A stretch of DNA of 64,000 nt, from the NCBI RefSeq assembly GCF_016653465.1, contig NZ_NHSQ01000024.1:1-64000 (forward strand). Direction: 5' to 3'. Positions 26,611-37,017 of the stretch are shown here, in pieces (positions within the stretch are counted from its first letter, which is position 1; each line of letters opens with the position of its first letter). The notes beneath the pieces were generated by a model. The model made no database searches. It saw only the letters and a program-made list of their open reading frames with translations, and had not been told where the DNA came from. The DNA comes from Thiocystis minor. Its GTDB lineage: Bacteria > Pseudomonadota > Gammaproteobacteria > Chromatiales > Chromatiaceae. A program made the position numbers and the translations under genes.

Positions 26611-27924
26611 ATGGCTTTTAACATCGGATTGAGCGGATTGAACGCGGCGGCGGCCGATCTCAAGGTGACCGGAAATAATATCGCGAATGTCGGTACCACT
26701 GCCTTCAAACAGTCGCGCGCCGAATTCGGCGATATCTTCACCCGGTCTTATGGAACCATCAGCAAGACCAATATCGGCGCTGGGGTGCGGCTGATCGCCA
26801 ACACCCAGCAATTCACCCAGGGGACGCTCGAATTCACCGACAACAGCCTTGACCTGGCCATCACCGGGCGCGGTTTTTTTGTCCTGAACGGCGAGGGAAA
26901 TGACGACAATACTTACACTCGCGCCGGTGCCTTTCAGGTGGATGATGAGGGATACATCGTCAACAACGGTGCACCGCCGTTGCGTCTTCAGGGATTTCCG
27001 CCAACCGATCCGACCGATCCCAAAAGCCTCTTTCGCACCGGACTGCGGTCCGACATGCAGATCAATCTGGGCGACTCGCCGCCGAATGCGACGGCCGACA
27101 TTGCTGCGCAGATCAATCTGCGGTCCGATGCCACGCCGCCGACTGTAGCTACGTTCAGTAGCGACGATCCGGATAGCTACAATTTCTCAACTTCGACGAC
27201 GGTGTACGATTCATTGGGAACGCCACGCGCCGTAACTATGTATTTTATCAAAAAGGCCACACCTGCGGGTACCTGGGATGCGAAGGTGGAAATGGATGGC
27301 CGGGATCCTCCAGATCCAAAGGAGGTTATCGAAACGATCCCGTTGACCTTTGACGCGAATGGGCTCTTGACTGCGCCAGCGCCGAACGCAAAGACTCCTC
27401 TGACAATCCCAATGGCTAAATTTAAGCCAGTCAACGGCGCAACTGTCGGCCCGGATGATCCAGCGAATGGCGCTACCGGCACTAATATCATCAATCTCGA
27501 TCTCACCGGCACGACCCAGTATGGACAGTCTTTTGCGGTGACCAGTCTTGAGCAGGACGGCTACACCACGGGCCGTATCACTGGCGTCGACGCCGACGAG
27601 GCAGGCGTGCTCTTCATCCGCTATTCCAACGGTCGGGCGCTGCCGCTTGGTCAGGTGGCGCTGGCCGATTTCGACAATCCGCAGGGACTCCAGCAAATCG
27701 GCGATAATTCCTGGGCCGAAACCACGTCCTCCGGCGGTCCGGTGGTCTTTGCGCCCGGCACCGGGAGTCTGGGCACTATCCAGGGTGGCGCGCTGGAGAC
27801 CGCGAACGTGGATCTGGCGACCGAACTGGTCAACCTGATCACCGCCCAGCGCAACTATCAGGCGAATTCGCAGACCATTAGCGCGGCCAACACCATCACC
27901 CAGACGATTCTGAATATCCAGTAA
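26611..27924 (+). CDS. flgE: Flagellar hook protein FlgE
   Basis: FlgE polymerises into the hook. The N-terminal domain (IGLSGLNAAAADLKVTGNNIANVGTTAFKQSRAEFGDIF) and C-terminal helix (NVDLATELVNLITAQRNYQANSQTISAANTITQTIL) form the D0 core. The middle (about 150-330) contains the variable surface domains, including YNFSTSTTVYDSLGTPRAVTMYF. At 437 residues it is in the normal range. An 81-base GC-rich spacer separates it from flgF. Confidence 0.96.
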   Translation: MAFNIGLSGLNAAAADLKVTGNNIANVGTTAFKQSRAEFGDIFTRSYGTISKTNIGAGVRLIANTQQFTQGTLEFTDNSLDLAITGRGFFVLNGEGNDDNTYTRAGAFQVDDEGYIVNNGAPPLRLQGFPPTDPTDPKSLFRTGLRSDMQINLGDSPPNATADIAAQINLRSDATPPTVATFSSDDPDSYNFSTSTTVYDSLGTPRAVTMYFIKKATPAGTWDAKVEMDGRDPPDPKEVIETIPLTFDANGLLTAPAPNAKTPLTIPMAKFKPVNGATVGPDDPANGATGTNIINLDLTGTTQYGQSFAVTSLEQDGYTTGRITGVDADEAGVLFIRYSNGRALPLGQVALADFDNPQGLQQIGDNSWAETTSSGGPVVFAPGTGSLGTIQGGALETANVDLATELVNLITAQRNYQANSQTISAANTITQTILNIQ

Positions 27925-28005
27925 GGCCACGGCACGCCGGATGCCACAGGCGCGTCCGGCGCGCCGGAACCGCCCGCGCCGGACTGACCGCCAGGAGTCA
28001 CTACC

Positions 28006-28746
28006 GTGGACCGCTTTCTCTATCTCGCGATGTCCGGCGCTAAGGAAAACCTCTACGCGCAGGCCATCAACAATCACAACCTGGCGAATGCCAACACCCA
28101 CGGCTTTCGTCAGGCGTTGGGAGATGCCTATACCGCGCCGGTGCGCGGTCCGGTCTACGATTCGCGCGATTACGTCCAGACCCGGGACGAGGCGATCGAC
28201 TTCACCCACGGTGCGCTCCAGAGCACCGGGCGCGATCTGGACATCGCCATCGAAGGCGAGGGCTTCATCGCCGTCCAGGCCCCCGATGGCGGCGAAGCCT
28301 ATACCCGCGCCGGCAATCTGCACATCGATGCGCTGGGCATGTTGCGCAACGAGCGCGGCCTGCCGGTGCTCGGCGATGGCGGCCCCATCGCCATCCCGCC
28401 CAACGAGACCCTGCTCATCGGCACCGACGGAACCATTACCGTGCGACCCGTGGGTTCGGCGCCGAGCGCGCTGGCGGCGGTCGAGCGCATCCGTCTGGTG
28501 AATCCGGATGTCAAAAGCCTGAAACGCACCGAGGATGGCCTGATTCGTGCTGGAGATGGTCAAGCCCCGCCCGCGGACGCCAACGTGCGGGTGGTGACCG
28601 GGATGCTGGAGACCAGCAATGTGAACACGGTGGCGGCGCTGACCAAGATGATCGAACTCTCCCGCCATTTCGAGATGCAGGTGAAGATGATGGAAAGCGC
28701 CAACAATGTGGAACAGAACCACAATCGTTTACTGGGGATCGGTTAA
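28006..28746 (+). CDS. flgF: Flagellar rod protein FlgF
   Basis: FlgF is a proximal rod protein. The 246-residue product starts with GTG and an AGGAG site eight bases upstream. It has YLAMSGAKENLYAQAINNHNLANANTHGFRQ at the N-terminus and ends with TKMIELSRHFEMQVKMMESANNVEQN. A DLDIAIEGEGFIAVQ segment (about 75-90) is the rod/hook signature. flgG starts three bases after its stop. Confidence 0.95.
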   Translation: MDRFLYLAMSGAKENLYAQAINNHNLANANTHGFRQALGDAYTAPVRGPVYDSRDYVQTRDEAIDFTHGALQSTGRDLDIAIEGEGFIAVQAPDGGEAYTRAGNLHIDALGMLRNERGLPVLGDGGPIAIPPNETLLIGTDGTITVRPVGSAPSALAAVERIRLVNPDVKSLKRTEDGLIRAGDGQAPPADANVRVVTGMLETSNVNTVAALTKMIELSRHFEMQVKMMESANNVEQNHNRLLGIG

Positions 28747-28749
28747 ACC

Positions 28750-29541
28750 ATGAACCAATCGCTCTGGATCGCCAAAACCGGCCTCGATGCGCAGCAGACC
28801 CGGATGTCCGTGGTCGCCAACAACCTGGCCAACGTCAACACCAACGGTTTCAAGAAGGGGCGGGCGGTGTTCGAGGATCTGATCTATCAGACCATCCGTC
28901 AGCCGGGCGCCCAGGCCACGCAGGAGGCGCAATTGCCCTCCGGACTCACGCTCGGGATGGGCGTGCGCACGGTCGCGACCGAAAAGCTGTTCGGGCAGGG
29001 CGGGTTCGTGCAGACCGAAAATTCGCTGGACATGGCCATCGAGGGACGGGGCTTCTTCCAGATCCTCATGCCCAATGGCGACATGGGCTACACCCGCGAC
29101 GGTACCTTCCAGCTCAATGCCGACGGTGAGGTGGTCATGTCCAATGGCTATGCCTTGCAGCCGGGCATCGTGGTGCCCGAAAACGCCCTCTCGGTCTCCA
29201 TCGGCAAAGACGGCACCGTGTCGGCGCAACTGCCCGGCGAAGCCGCGCCGCAGGAATTGGGCAACATTCAGCTCGCTGACTTCGTCAATCCCGCCGGTCT
29301 TCAGGCCGTGGGCGAGAACCTCTATCTCGAAACGGGCGCGTCCGGGGCGGTGCAGACCTCCGCGCCTGGAGAGAATGGCGTCGGCACCGTCATGCAGGGC
29401 GCCCTGGAGACCAGCAACGTCAACATGGCCGAGGAGCTGGTCAACATGATCGAGACCCAGCGCGCCTATGAGGTCAACTCCAAGGCCGTGTCGGCGGCGG
29501 ACCAGATGTTGCAGTTCGTCAATAACAACCTCGCGCGGTAA
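28750..29541 (+). CDS. flgG: Flagellar distal rod protein FlgG
   Basis: FlgG forms the distal rod. Its 263 residues include the N-terminal [40 protein letters not shown] block, the [20 protein letters not shown] signature and the C-terminal [32 protein letters not shown] helix. Family length is about 261, so it is intact. flgH follows after 18 bases. Confidence 0.96.
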   Translation: MNQSLWIAKTGLDAQQTRMSVVANNLANVNTNGFKKGRAVFEDLIYQTIRQPGAQATQEAQLPSGLTLGMGVRTVATEKLFGQGGFVQTENSLDMAIEGRGFFQILMPNGDMGYTRDGTFQLNADGEVVMSNGYALQPGIVVPENALSVSIGKDGTVSAQLPGEAAPQELGNIQLADFVNPAGLQAVGENLYLETGASGAVQTSAPGENGVGTVMQGALETSNVNMAEELVNMIETQRAYEVNSKAVSAADQMLQFVNNNLAR

Positions 29542-29559
29542 GCGTCCGACACCAAGGCT

Positions 29560-30261
29560 ATGAAGACCACCATGATTCTGAGTCGTCTCGTCCTGCTGCT
29601 GGCGGCGGTGAGCCTCTCCGCCTGCAGTACCCTCGTTCCGCCGAAACCGGGCGATTCCATGGAGTATCGTCCGGCCGCGCCCGTCACGCCGATTGCTCCG
29701 GCCAACAATCACGGCGCCATTTTTCAAGCCGTGCAGGGTCAGGGGTTGTTTGAGGACTACAAGGCACGGCGAGTCGGCGATCTGGTGACGGTTCTGCTGG
29801 CGGAAAAGACCAACGCCAAAAAGTCGGCGGAGACCTCGACCGCCAAGAATTCCGAGCTGTCCATGGAACTGGGCAGTCTCAGTCTTGGTGGTCGCGATGT
29901 CGTTCCGGGCGGCCTGTCGCTGTTGGGTGCCAGCGGCACGGGCGAGCGCGCCTTCGATGGTTCGGGCGATTCCAGCCAAAGCAATCAGCTCAGCGGCGAG
30001 ATTACCGTCACCGTCGCCGAGGTACTGCCGAACGGGAATCTGGTGGTGCAGGGCGAGAAGTGGCTGGGCATCAATCAGGGCAATGAGTTCGTGCGCCTGC
30101 GCGGCATCATCCGTCCGGTGGACATCAGCGCGACCAATACCGTGAAGTCGACTCAGGTTGCCAATGCCCAGCTCTATTACGGGGGCACGGGGGCAATTCC
30201 GGATAGCAACGCGCAAGGTTGGCTCTCGCGCTTTTTCAACAGCCCGATCTGGCCTTTCTGA
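29560..30261 (+). CDS. flgH: Flagellar L-ring lipoprotein FlgH
   Basis: FlgH forms the outer-membrane L-ring. The signal peptide ends in a lipobox LSAC with the lipidated cysteine at about residue 22. Conserved segments are [39 protein letters not shown] and [29 protein letters not shown], and the C-terminus ends in [13 protein letters not shown], a typical FlgH end. Length 233. Confidence 0.96.
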   Translation: MKTTMILSRLVLLLAAVSLSACSTLVPPKPGDSMEYRPAAPVTPIAPANNHGAIFQAVQGQGLFEDYKARRVGDLVTVLLAEKTNAKKSAETSTAKNSELSMELGSLSLGGRDVVPGGLSLLGASGTGERAFDGSGDSSQSNQLSGEITVTVAEVLPNGNLVVQGEKWLGINQGNEFVRLRGIIRPVDISATNTVKSTQVANAQLYYGGTGAIPDSNAQGWLSRFFNSPIWPF

Positions 30262-30299
30262 GCCAGGTTCGGGGTGAAACCGCATCGCCGAGGTTTTTC

Positions 30300-31466
30300 A
30301 TGAACAGGATCGGGCTCGTCGCAAGTCTCGCGCTGCTGGCAGGGATTTGCCTGGGGTCGGCCAATCTTCTGGCCGGAAACGAACTGGCGTCTGATGGTGT
30401 CGACGACGGCAATTCGACGGGAAGCGAGCGGATCAAGGATCTGGCCAATATCGCCGGCGTGCGCGATAACCAACTGATCGGCTATGGTCTGGTCGTTGGC
30501 CTCAATGGCACCGGTGATCAAACCACCCAGGCGCCTTTTACCGTCCAGAGTCTCAAGAACATGCTGGGGCAGCTTGGCGTGACGATTCCGCCCAATGTCA
30601 ATCCGCAGCTCAAAAATGTGGCGGCGGTCATGATTACCGCCGACCTCGCGCCCTTCGCCAAGCCTGGACAGCGCATGGACATCACCGTCTCCTCGCTCGG
30701 GAACGCCAAGAGCCTGCGCGGCGGGACGCTCCTGATGACGCCCATGAAAGGGGCCGATGGACAAGTCTACGCCATGGCTCAGGGCAATCTGACCGTGGGC
30801 GGTTTCGGGGCCGGGGGCGACGATGGCAGCAGTATCACCGTCAACGTACCGAGTGTCGGCCGCATTCCCAACGGCGCCACGGTGGAGCGCGAGGTGCCCA
30901 GTAGCTTCGGGCAGGGCGATTCGCTGGTCCTCAATCTCAAGCGTCCGGATTTCACCACCGCCAACCAGATGTCGGAGGTCATTAACGAACGGTTCGGCGG
31001 GGATGTCGCGCAACCGCTCGACGGATCCTCGGTGCAGGTCCGTGCGCCGACCGATCGGGGGCAGCGCGTCGCCTTCGTCTCGATGCTCGAAAACCTGTCG
31101 GTGGCGACGGGCGATCCGCCGGCGCGGGTGGTTATCAATGCGCGAACCGGCACGATCGTGATCGGCTCCGGCGTCAAGGTGACGCCGGCGGCGGTCTCTC
31201 ATGGCAACCTCACGGTGACCATCAGTGAAGATCCGCAGGTGTCGCAGCCACAGCCGTTTGGGCGCGGCCAGACCGCCATCGTGCCGAACAGCAATGTCGA
31301 GGTGACGCAGGACGAGAACCGCATGTTCCTCTTCGCCCCAGGGACTTCGCTGGGCGAGATCGTTCAGGCCGTGAACGATGTCGGCGCCGCGCCCGGCGAT
31401 CTGGTGGCCATCCTCGAAGCCCTGCGCGAAGCCGGTGCCCTGCGCGCCGACTTGGTCGTCATCTGA
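30300..31466 (+). CDS. flgI: Flagellar P-ring protein FlgI
   Basis: FlgI forms the periplasmic P-ring and is chaperoned by FlgA. A signal peptide (about 1-23) precedes [32 protein letters not shown], the strongest family block, and [35 protein letters not shown] 30300 gives 388 residues, the usual length; the frame is open upstream into flgH but a signal peptide at 30300 fixes the start. flgJ follows nine bases after the stop. Confidence 0.96.
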   Translation: MNRIGLVASLALLAGICLGSANLLAGNELASDGVDDGNSTGSERIKDLANIAGVRDNQLIGYGLVVGLNGTGDQTTQAPFTVQSLKNMLGQLGVTIPPNVNPQLKNVAAVMITADLAPFAKPGQRMDITVSSLGNAKSLRGGTLLMTPMKGADGQVYAMAQGNLTVGGFGAGGDDGSSITVNVPSVGRIPNGATVEREVPSSFGQGDSLVLNLKRPDFTTANQMSEVINERFGGDVAQPLDGSSVQVRAPTDRGQRVAFVSMLENLSVATGDPPARVVINARTGTIVIGSGVKVTPAAVSHGNLTVTISEDPQVSQPQPFGRGQTAIVPNSNVEVTQDENRMFLFAPGTSLGEIVQAVNDVGAAPGDLVAILEALREAGALRADLVVI

Positions 31467-31475
31467 GCCGCCGCC

Positions 31476-32552
31476 ATGCTGCCTTCTGGCTCCACGCCCG
31501 CGTTCGGGGCCGGCGTCAATCAGGGCGGCGGAGCCACGCTGTCGGCTCCGACCGGGTTGGTCAGCGATCCGGCCAGTTTCGGCGCGCTGGCCAAATCCGC
31601 CCGCACTGGCAACCGCTCCGGACTGGAGGCCGCCGCGCGGGCGTTCGAGGCACTGCTGACCGGTCAGATGCTCAAGCAGATGCGGTCGGCATCGACGGGC
31701 GGCGGGCTGTTCGATTCCGAACAGACCAAGCTCTATCAGGATCTCCACGACCAGCAGGTGACGAGCCTGTTGAGCGAAGGTGAGGGCTTGGGTATCCGCA
31801 AGGCGCTGATGCGGCAACTAGCGCCCGAGCAGACCGCCGGCACCGCCGATTCCGCCACGCGCGACCCAGCGGATCTGCGCATCCCCGAACGCAATCGCTG
31901 GCTGAGACGCCAACGGTGCCGGGAAATTGACGCCGCGTCCGCAGATAGCGCCGGGAATGCGGCGGGGACGGTGTCCTCCACCGCTAACGCCGGTCAGACG
32001 GACGCTTCCCCCATCGTCGCTCAGGGCAAATGGCCGCCGAGCAGTCCCGAGGAATTTCTCGCCTATCTGAAACCCTATGCCGATCAGGCGGCGCAGATGC
32101 TCGGCATGGACACCGATGTCTTGTTGGCGCAAAGCGCGCTGGAAACCGGCTGGGGAAAGCATGTGCCACGCCGCGCGGACGGCGGCAGCAGTTTCAATCT
32201 GTTCGGCATCAAGGCCGACCGGAGCTGGGAAGGCGACAAGGTCGCGGTCGGTACGCTGGAATATCGCAACGGTGTGGCCCAGCGCGAGCAGGCGAAGTTC
32301 CGCGCCTATGCCAGCCCGGCGGATTCGTTCGTCGATTATGTCGCCTTTCTGCGTCGCAACCCGCGCTATCGCAGTGCCCTGGCCAGCACCAACGGCGAGG
32401 ATTTCATCCGTGGTCTGCAAAAGGCTGGCTATGCGACCGATCCGCGCTACGCCTCCAAGATACTGGGGATTCGCGACCGGCTCGAACGCTTGAGTGCAAG
32501 CGCCGAGACTCAAGTAACCGCCAGTCAGGCCGATAAGGTGGTGAAGAGTTGA
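31476..32552 (+). CDS. flgJ: Rod assembly protein and muramidase FlgJ
   Basis: FlgJ caps the rod during assembly and locally opens peptidoglycan. The N-terminal rod domain (about 45-110) contains AARAFEALLTGQMLKQMRSA and GGGLFDSEQTKLYQDLHDQQ. A variable linker follows. The C-terminal glucosaminidase domain (about 190-345) has the catalytic glutamate at about E223 in AQSALETGWGKHV. The two-domain form is typical of beta- and gammaproteobacteria. Length 358. Confidence 0.95.
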   Translation: MLPSGSTPAFGAGVNQGGGATLSAPTGLVSDPASFGALAKSARTGNRSGLEAAARAFEALLTGQMLKQMRSASTGGGLFDSEQTKLYQDLHDQQVTSLLSEGEGLGIRKALMRQLAPEQTAGTADSATRDPADLRIPERNRWLRRQRCREIDAASADSAGNAAGTVSSTANAGQTDASPIVAQGKWPPSSPEEFLAYLKPYADQAAQMLGMDTDVLLAQSALETGWGKHVPRRADGGSSFNLFGIKADRSWEGDKVAVGTLEYRNGVAQREQAKFRAYASPADSFVDYVAFLRRNPRYRSALASTNGEDFIRGLQKAGYATDPRYASKILGIRDRLERLSASAETQVTASQADKVVKS

Positions 32553-32627
32553 ATGACGGACGCGACACGGCGAGATGCGCCAAAATGGGGGCGGGCTTCG
32601 TGAATCGTCGACAAACAGGTTGATGCA

Positions 32628-34826
32628 ATGAGCATACTCGGGACCGGAATTTCGGGTTTATTGGCCTTCCAGCAATCCCTGGCAACGACCAGTCACAACA
32701 TCGCCAATGCGGCGACCGAGGGCTATAGCCGTCAGCGGGCGGAATTGTCGGCCCGGCCCGCGCAGTTTTTGGGTGGCAGCTACCTCGGTCAGGGTGTCCA
32801 GGTGTCCAACATCCGGCGGCTCCAGGACGAGCTTGTCGGCGCCCACCTGCGAAGCAGTCTGACCGACAATGCCAACAGCGAGGTGCGCGCCGCCTTCGCC
32901 GAGCGGGTGGACCGTCTGTTAGCGGACGAGAGCACTGGCCTGGCACCGACCCTGGAAAACTATTTTGCCGCGGTTCAGGACGTTGCCGACGATCCGACCG
33001 CCATTCCTGGTCGCACCGTGTTCTTGAAGGAGGCCGAGACATTGGCGGCGCGCTTCGGCGCGGTCAACGGTCAGCTTGAGGAACAGCGCTCGCTGGTCAA
33101 CGGGCAGATCAAGACCACCGTCGAGGAGATCAATCAATACGCGCAATCCCTGGCCGATCTCAATCGCAAGATCGTTTCGGGATCTACCAGCGGGTCGCCA
33201 GCCAACGATCTGCTCGATCAGCGTGACAACCTGCTGAACAAGCTGTCTGAAAAGATCGACCTCAGCACCAGTAAACAGGATGACGGCGCCATCAATGTGT
33301 TCATCGGCAATGGTCAGGCGTTGGTGATGGGTGGGGGCGTCCGCCAATTGGTGGCCGCTCCTCTGTCGGGCGACAAGACCAATCTGGACATTGGCTTCGC
33401 GTCCAGCAGCGGCGGCCAACCCGTCGACGTCACCCGCTTTATGAGCGGGGGCGAACTCGGCGGTTTGCTGGAGACCCGGGCCAGCGTTCTCGATACTGCC
33501 CAAAACGAGCTTGGACTCATTGGGTTGACCCTGGCGACCAAGTTTAATGAAAAGAATCAGATGGGGTTGGATCTGAATGGCGATTTGGGTGGACCAATCT
33601 TTGATGAGGTGCCGCAGCCGGTGGTTCACAAGGCCACTGGCAACACGGCGTCAAATTTGCCAGATGTCAAATTTGCGGATGTCACCAAGCTGACCGCAAG
33701 CGACTATCAGTTGAGCGATGTCGGTGGCGCTACTCCATTCACATTGACAAGGGTGCCCGGTAACGCTTCGGTTGCTCTGGTTGCCGAACAATTTGCAACC
33801 GCTCCGATTGGCACTAGCACAGGATCACCAGATGTCGAGGTAGCGGATGCGAGTAAAGTCACTGCGAGCAATCTGAGGCTGAGTACAAACGGCACTATTT
33901 TTCAGTTGACACGTCTCTCTGATAATAAAACCGAAACGTTAGTCAACGGGGTGGCTGCCGAACTCGGCCTTAGCATTGATACCAGCACTCTTTCGCTGAG
34001 TTCTGGCGATAGCTGGGATATCAAGCCAAGCATCCTCGTTGGCGACGGCCTTCGCATCGATACCACCGGTTTGACGGCCGCTGTCTCCCCGGCCAAGAAC
34101 GCTGTGCCAGGCGATAGCTGGCTGATCCAGCCAACTCGGACCGCCGCCAGCAACATCAAGGTTGCGATCACGGATCCGGAAGAGATCGCCGCGGCGGCGG
34201 CCGTATCCGCCAACAGCAGCGATTTGAATACTGGAACCGCAACCATCGAGAGCGTGCGTGCGTTCGATACGAGCGATTCCACGACCCTTTTTCAGCGGGC
34301 GATCGTCTCTTACGATGAGACGACAAGCCAGTACACGGTAAATGCACAGAATACTTTGGGCGCATGGACTGACGTAACTTCTTCGGCCACGCAGACGACC
34401 ACCGACGGCGTCACCACCATTACCGCCAATGGCTGGGAACTAAAGATCAAGGGAACGCCAGACGATGGCGATGAATTCATCGTCGCCAAGAACGAGGATA
34501 ATCCCGGCGATAACCGCAACATGCTGGCCATGTCCGCCTTGCAGGATGATCGTCTTGTGGCAGGTCACACCACCACCTTTCAAGGCGGTTACAACAGCAT
34601 CCTGGCCGAAGTGGGCAGCGAGACGCGCCAGGCGCAGATTGCCCGCGATTCCAGCGCCGTCCTGCTGGCGGATGCCCAGGCCCAGCGCGAGTCGATCTCG
34701 GGCGTGAACCTGGATGAGGAAGCGGCCAACCTGATCCGTTTCCAGCAGGCCTACCAGGCCGCCGCGCAGGTGATCGCCGTCAGCAGCACCCTGTTCGACA
34801 CTTTGTTGAGCGCCGTCCGGCGCTAA
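32628..34826 (+). CDS. flgK: Hook-filament junction protein FlgK (HAP1)
   Basis: FlgK links hook and filament. The N-terminus (ISGLLAFQQSLATTSHNIANAATEGYSRQRAE) and C-terminus (GVNLDEEAANLIRFQQAYQAAAQVIAVSSTLFDTLL) form the core. At 732 residues it is longer than enteric FlgK (about 550). The extra length is a variable domain containing two related units of about 56 residues starting near residues 346 and 402 (FADVTKLTASDYQLS and VADASKVTASNLRLS). The DNA encoding this part looks less GC-rich than the ends. Confidence 0.94.
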   Translation: MSILGTGISGLLAFQQSLATTSHNIANAATEGYSRQRAELSARPAQFLGGSYLGQGVQVSNIRRLQDELVGAHLRSSLTDNANSEVRAAFAERVDRLLADESTGLAPTLENYFAAVQDVADDPTAIPGRTVFLKEAETLAARFGAVNGQLEEQRSLVNGQIKTTVEEINQYAQSLADLNRKIVSGSTSGSPANDLLDQRDNLLNKLSEKIDLSTSKQDDGAINVFIGNGQALVMGGGVRQLVAAPLSGDKTNLDIGFASSSGGQPVDVTRFMSGGELGGLLETRASVLDTAQNELGLIGLTLATKFNEKNQMGLDLNGDLGGPIFDEVPQPVVHKATGNTASNLPDVKFADVTKLTASDYQLSDVGGATPFTLTRVPGNASVALVAEQFATAPIGTSTGSPDVEVADASKVTASNLRLSTNGTIFQLTRLSDNKTETLVNGVAAELGLSIDTSTLSLSSGDSWDIKPSILVGDGLRIDTTGLTAAVSPAKNAVPGDSWLIQPTRTAASNIKVAITDPEEIAAAAAVSANSSDLNTGTATIESVRAFDTSDSTTLFQRAIVSYDETTSQYTVNAQNTLGAWTDVTSSATQTTTDGVTTITANGWELKIKGTPDDGDEFIVAKNEDNPGDNRNMLAMSALQDDRLVAGHTTTFQGGYNSILAEVGSETRQAQIARDSSAVLLADAQAQRESISGVNLDEEAANLIRFQQAYQAAAQVIAVSSTLFDTLLSAVRR

Positions 34827-34839
34827 ATGGAGCAACGCG

Positions 34840-36621
34840 ATGCGCATCTCCACGCCACAGATTTTCCAGTCCGGCCTCTCGGCCATGCAGAGTGCGCAGG
34901 CCAGGCTCAATCACACCAGCCTGCAGATGGCCACTGGGCGGCGCATCCTCACACCTTCCGACGATCCCAGCGGGGCGGCCCAGTCCGTCCAGTTGGACGC
35001 TGCCATCAAGGCGACCGAGCAATTTCAGCGCAACGGCGATTACGCCCAGCCGCGGCTTGAGCAGGAAGAGGCGCAGATCGACGCCGCTCAGAACGCGCTG
35101 CAACGGGTGAGGGAACTGGTCGTCACAGGTAATAACGACACCTATAACCAGGAAAACCGCAAAATCCTGGCCAGCGAGATCCGCCAGCTTCGCGATCACA
35201 TCCTTGATCTCGCCAACACCAAGGATGCCAACGGTGAATATCTGTTTGCCGGTACCGAGTCACTGAAACAGCCTTTCGTGGCCGCCGCCAATGGTGTTGT
35301 GTCCTATGTCGGGGCCGATGGGAGCGGGGCAGTCCGCGAGGTTGCGATCACCTCGACTCGTTGCATCGGTGTCTGCGATACGGGTAAATCCGTGTTCATG
35401 GCCATCCCGGAAAAGAGCGGCAAGGTGGTGGACGCGGTCCTGGGGCTGACCAATACAGGCGACCTAGTCGTCCAGGGCAGCAAGATTTCGGATCCCGATG
35501 GATTTTCCATGGCCGGTCAATCGACCGATCCCGGCGTCGCGTTCGTACAGGCAACGAGCAGCACTCAGCCGGGCCAATACGTTGTCAATGTGACTCAGGC
35601 GGCGACCCAGGGTGTACTGGATGGTGTAGTGATCCCGCTTACAATCGGTGCTGCACCCAATAATGCCATTCAGATAGACGTGGATGGAGTCACCAATAAT
35701 ATCACCCTGACACCCAACACCTACACTGACGGCGACGCTCTGGCAGTCGAAATCGCTACCCAGCTAGGCGCTGGGGTGAGCGTGGCCTACGACAGCGTCA
35801 ACGGTTTTTCCTTCACCTCGGATAGTTACGGATCCTCCTCGAATGTAGCCATCACTGCTGGCTCGACAATTGTCGGGCTGGATACATCATCCTCCGTCAC
35901 CGCAGCGGGTCTGGATATCGTTGGCACCATCAATGGGCAGGCGACGACAGGCAGTGGCCAATTGCTGACTGCCACGAGCGGCAATGCCAGCGGATTGCAG
36001 TTACGAATTGCCGACAGCACGACCGGCAATCGGGGTACGGTGAGTTTTTCACATGAAACGGGCGCCGCCTTGACCGTTCAGTTCACCGATGCCAGTAACT
36101 ACGCGGTGTTCAATCGCGATGGAACCCGCGCGCTCGATGACAGCGGCAACGCCATCACCGGCGTGTATCAGGAAGGGACGGCCATCGAATTCGCCGGCCG
36201 CAGCCTCACCCTGGCCGGTACGCCCAATGCCGGAGATACGGTCACATCCCGCCCAGCCCCCTACGTCAGCGTTTTCGATACGCTCGACGCCATCGCCACC
36301 GCGCTAGAGACACCGTCTACCGATGAGGCTAGTCGGGAAGCCCTGTCGGAGGCCAGCAGCACGGCACTCCTCAATCTCGACTCCAGCCTTGATCGAATGA
36401 GTGATGTCCGCGCATCGGTCGGTATGCGTCTGCAAACGTTGGATACCCAGGCGGGACTCAATGACCAACGCGTGCTGGATCTCAAGACCACCCTGTCCGA
36501 TGTCCGCGACCTCGACTATGCCGAGGCCATCAGCCGCTACAAGCTGCAAGAGGTCGTCCTGCAGGCCGCCCAGCAGACCTATACGCAGGTCAGCAAGCTC
36601 TCGCTGTTCGATTTCCTGTGA
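34840..36621 (+). CDS. flgL: Hook-filament junction protein FlgL (HAP3), enlarged
   Basis: FlgL joins FlgK to flagellin. The N-terminus (QIFQSGLSAMQSAQARLNHTSLQMATGRRILTPSDDPSGA) and C-terminus (EAISRYKLQEVVLQAAQQTYTQVSKLSLFDFL) are typical. At 593 residues it exceeds enteric FlgL (about 317). The middle (about 230-440) resembles the repeated domain of the filament cap FliD and flagellins, with DALAVEIATQLGAGVSVAYDS and TINGQATTGSGQLLTATSGNASGLQLRI. The gene ends the flg series and converges with a FliT-like gene 25 bases away. Confidence 0.92.
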   Translation: MRISTPQIFQSGLSAMQSAQARLNHTSLQMATGRRILTPSDDPSGAAQSVQLDAAIKATEQFQRNGDYAQPRLEQEEAQIDAAQNALQRVRELVVTGNNDTYNQENRKILASEIRQLRDHILDLANTKDANGEYLFAGTESLKQPFVAAANGVVSYVGADGSGAVREVAITSTRCIGVCDTGKSVFMAIPEKSGKVVDAVLGLTNTGDLVVQGSKISDPDGFSMAGQSTDPGVAFVQATSSTQPGQYVVNVTQAATQGVLDGVVIPLTIGAAPNNAIQIDVDGVTNNITLTPNTYTDGDALAVEIATQLGAGVSVAYDSVNGFSFTSDSYGSSSNVAITAGSTIVGLDTSSSVTAAGLDIVGTINGQATTGSGQLLTATSGNASGLQLRIADSTTGNRGTVSFSHETGAALTVQFTDASNYAVFNRDGTRALDDSGNAITGVYQEGTAIEFAGRSLTLAGTPNAGDTVTSRPAPYVSVFDTLDAIATALETPSTDEASREALSEASSTALLNLDSSLDRMSDVRASVGMRLQTLDTQAGLNDQRVLDLKTTLSDVRDLDYAEAISRYKLQEVVLQAAQQTYTQVSKLSLFDFL

Positions 36622-36646
36622 TGCGGCGGGTTGATCGCTTCTCGTC

Positions 36647-36988
36647 CTACGGGCGTTTGATACCGGGTGCGCCATAGGCTTTTTGCATCCGGCTTTGCTT
36701 CCCCACGCACCGGCCGGTTTGCGTTTCGGCTAGCGCTTGTCCCAGCGCCCGATGGCGGGCGCCCGCTCGTGCGATAATCGTCGCTTCCTGTTCGCGCACG
36801 ACGTTCAATTCATTGGCTTCCTGCTCGGTTAGCGTCGCGGCGTTGGCGTACTCGACAATCCGCTCGATCAGTTGAGCGCGTCGTTTTTGGATTTTTTCGG
36901 CCAACGCCCAATCGTCCGTCAGCGCGGCTTGTTTCATCTGCCCCGTTGCCGTGGTCAGATCGTGAATGAGTTCCGTGACGTTAGACAT
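36647..36988 (-). CDS. FliT-like flagellar protein (putative export chaperone)
   Basis: A 113-residue, helical and charged protein: TELIHDLTTATGQMKQAALTDDWALAEKIQKRRAQLIERI has the spacing of FliT/FlgN-type chaperones, in which a short helical bundle precedes a RxxLI-type turn. FliT binds the filament cap protein FliD. The family is weakly conserved, so this rests on length, helicity, the WxxAxxxQxxRxxLI pattern and position at the end of the flagellar region. No ribosome binding site is obvious. Confidence 0.6.
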   Translation of the reverse strand: MSNVTELIHDLTTATGQMKQAALTDDWALAEKIQKRRAQLIERIVEYANAATLTEQEANELNVVREQEATIIARAGARHRALGQALAETQTGRCVGKQSRMQKAYGAPGIKRP

Positions 36989-37017
36989 AGAGTGACCATG
37001 ACCCTAAAAGGAGCAGT

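Noticed and set aside
27211-28722. Minus-strand open frame of about 500 codons across flgE/flgF
   Set aside because: His/Arg/Gln-rich shadow typical of antisense frames in GC-rich DNA; it spans two real genes and the spacer between them.
30177-31817. Minus-strand open frame of about 546 codons opposite flgH-flgI-flgJ
   Set aside because: Crosses three plus-strand genes and has shadow composition.
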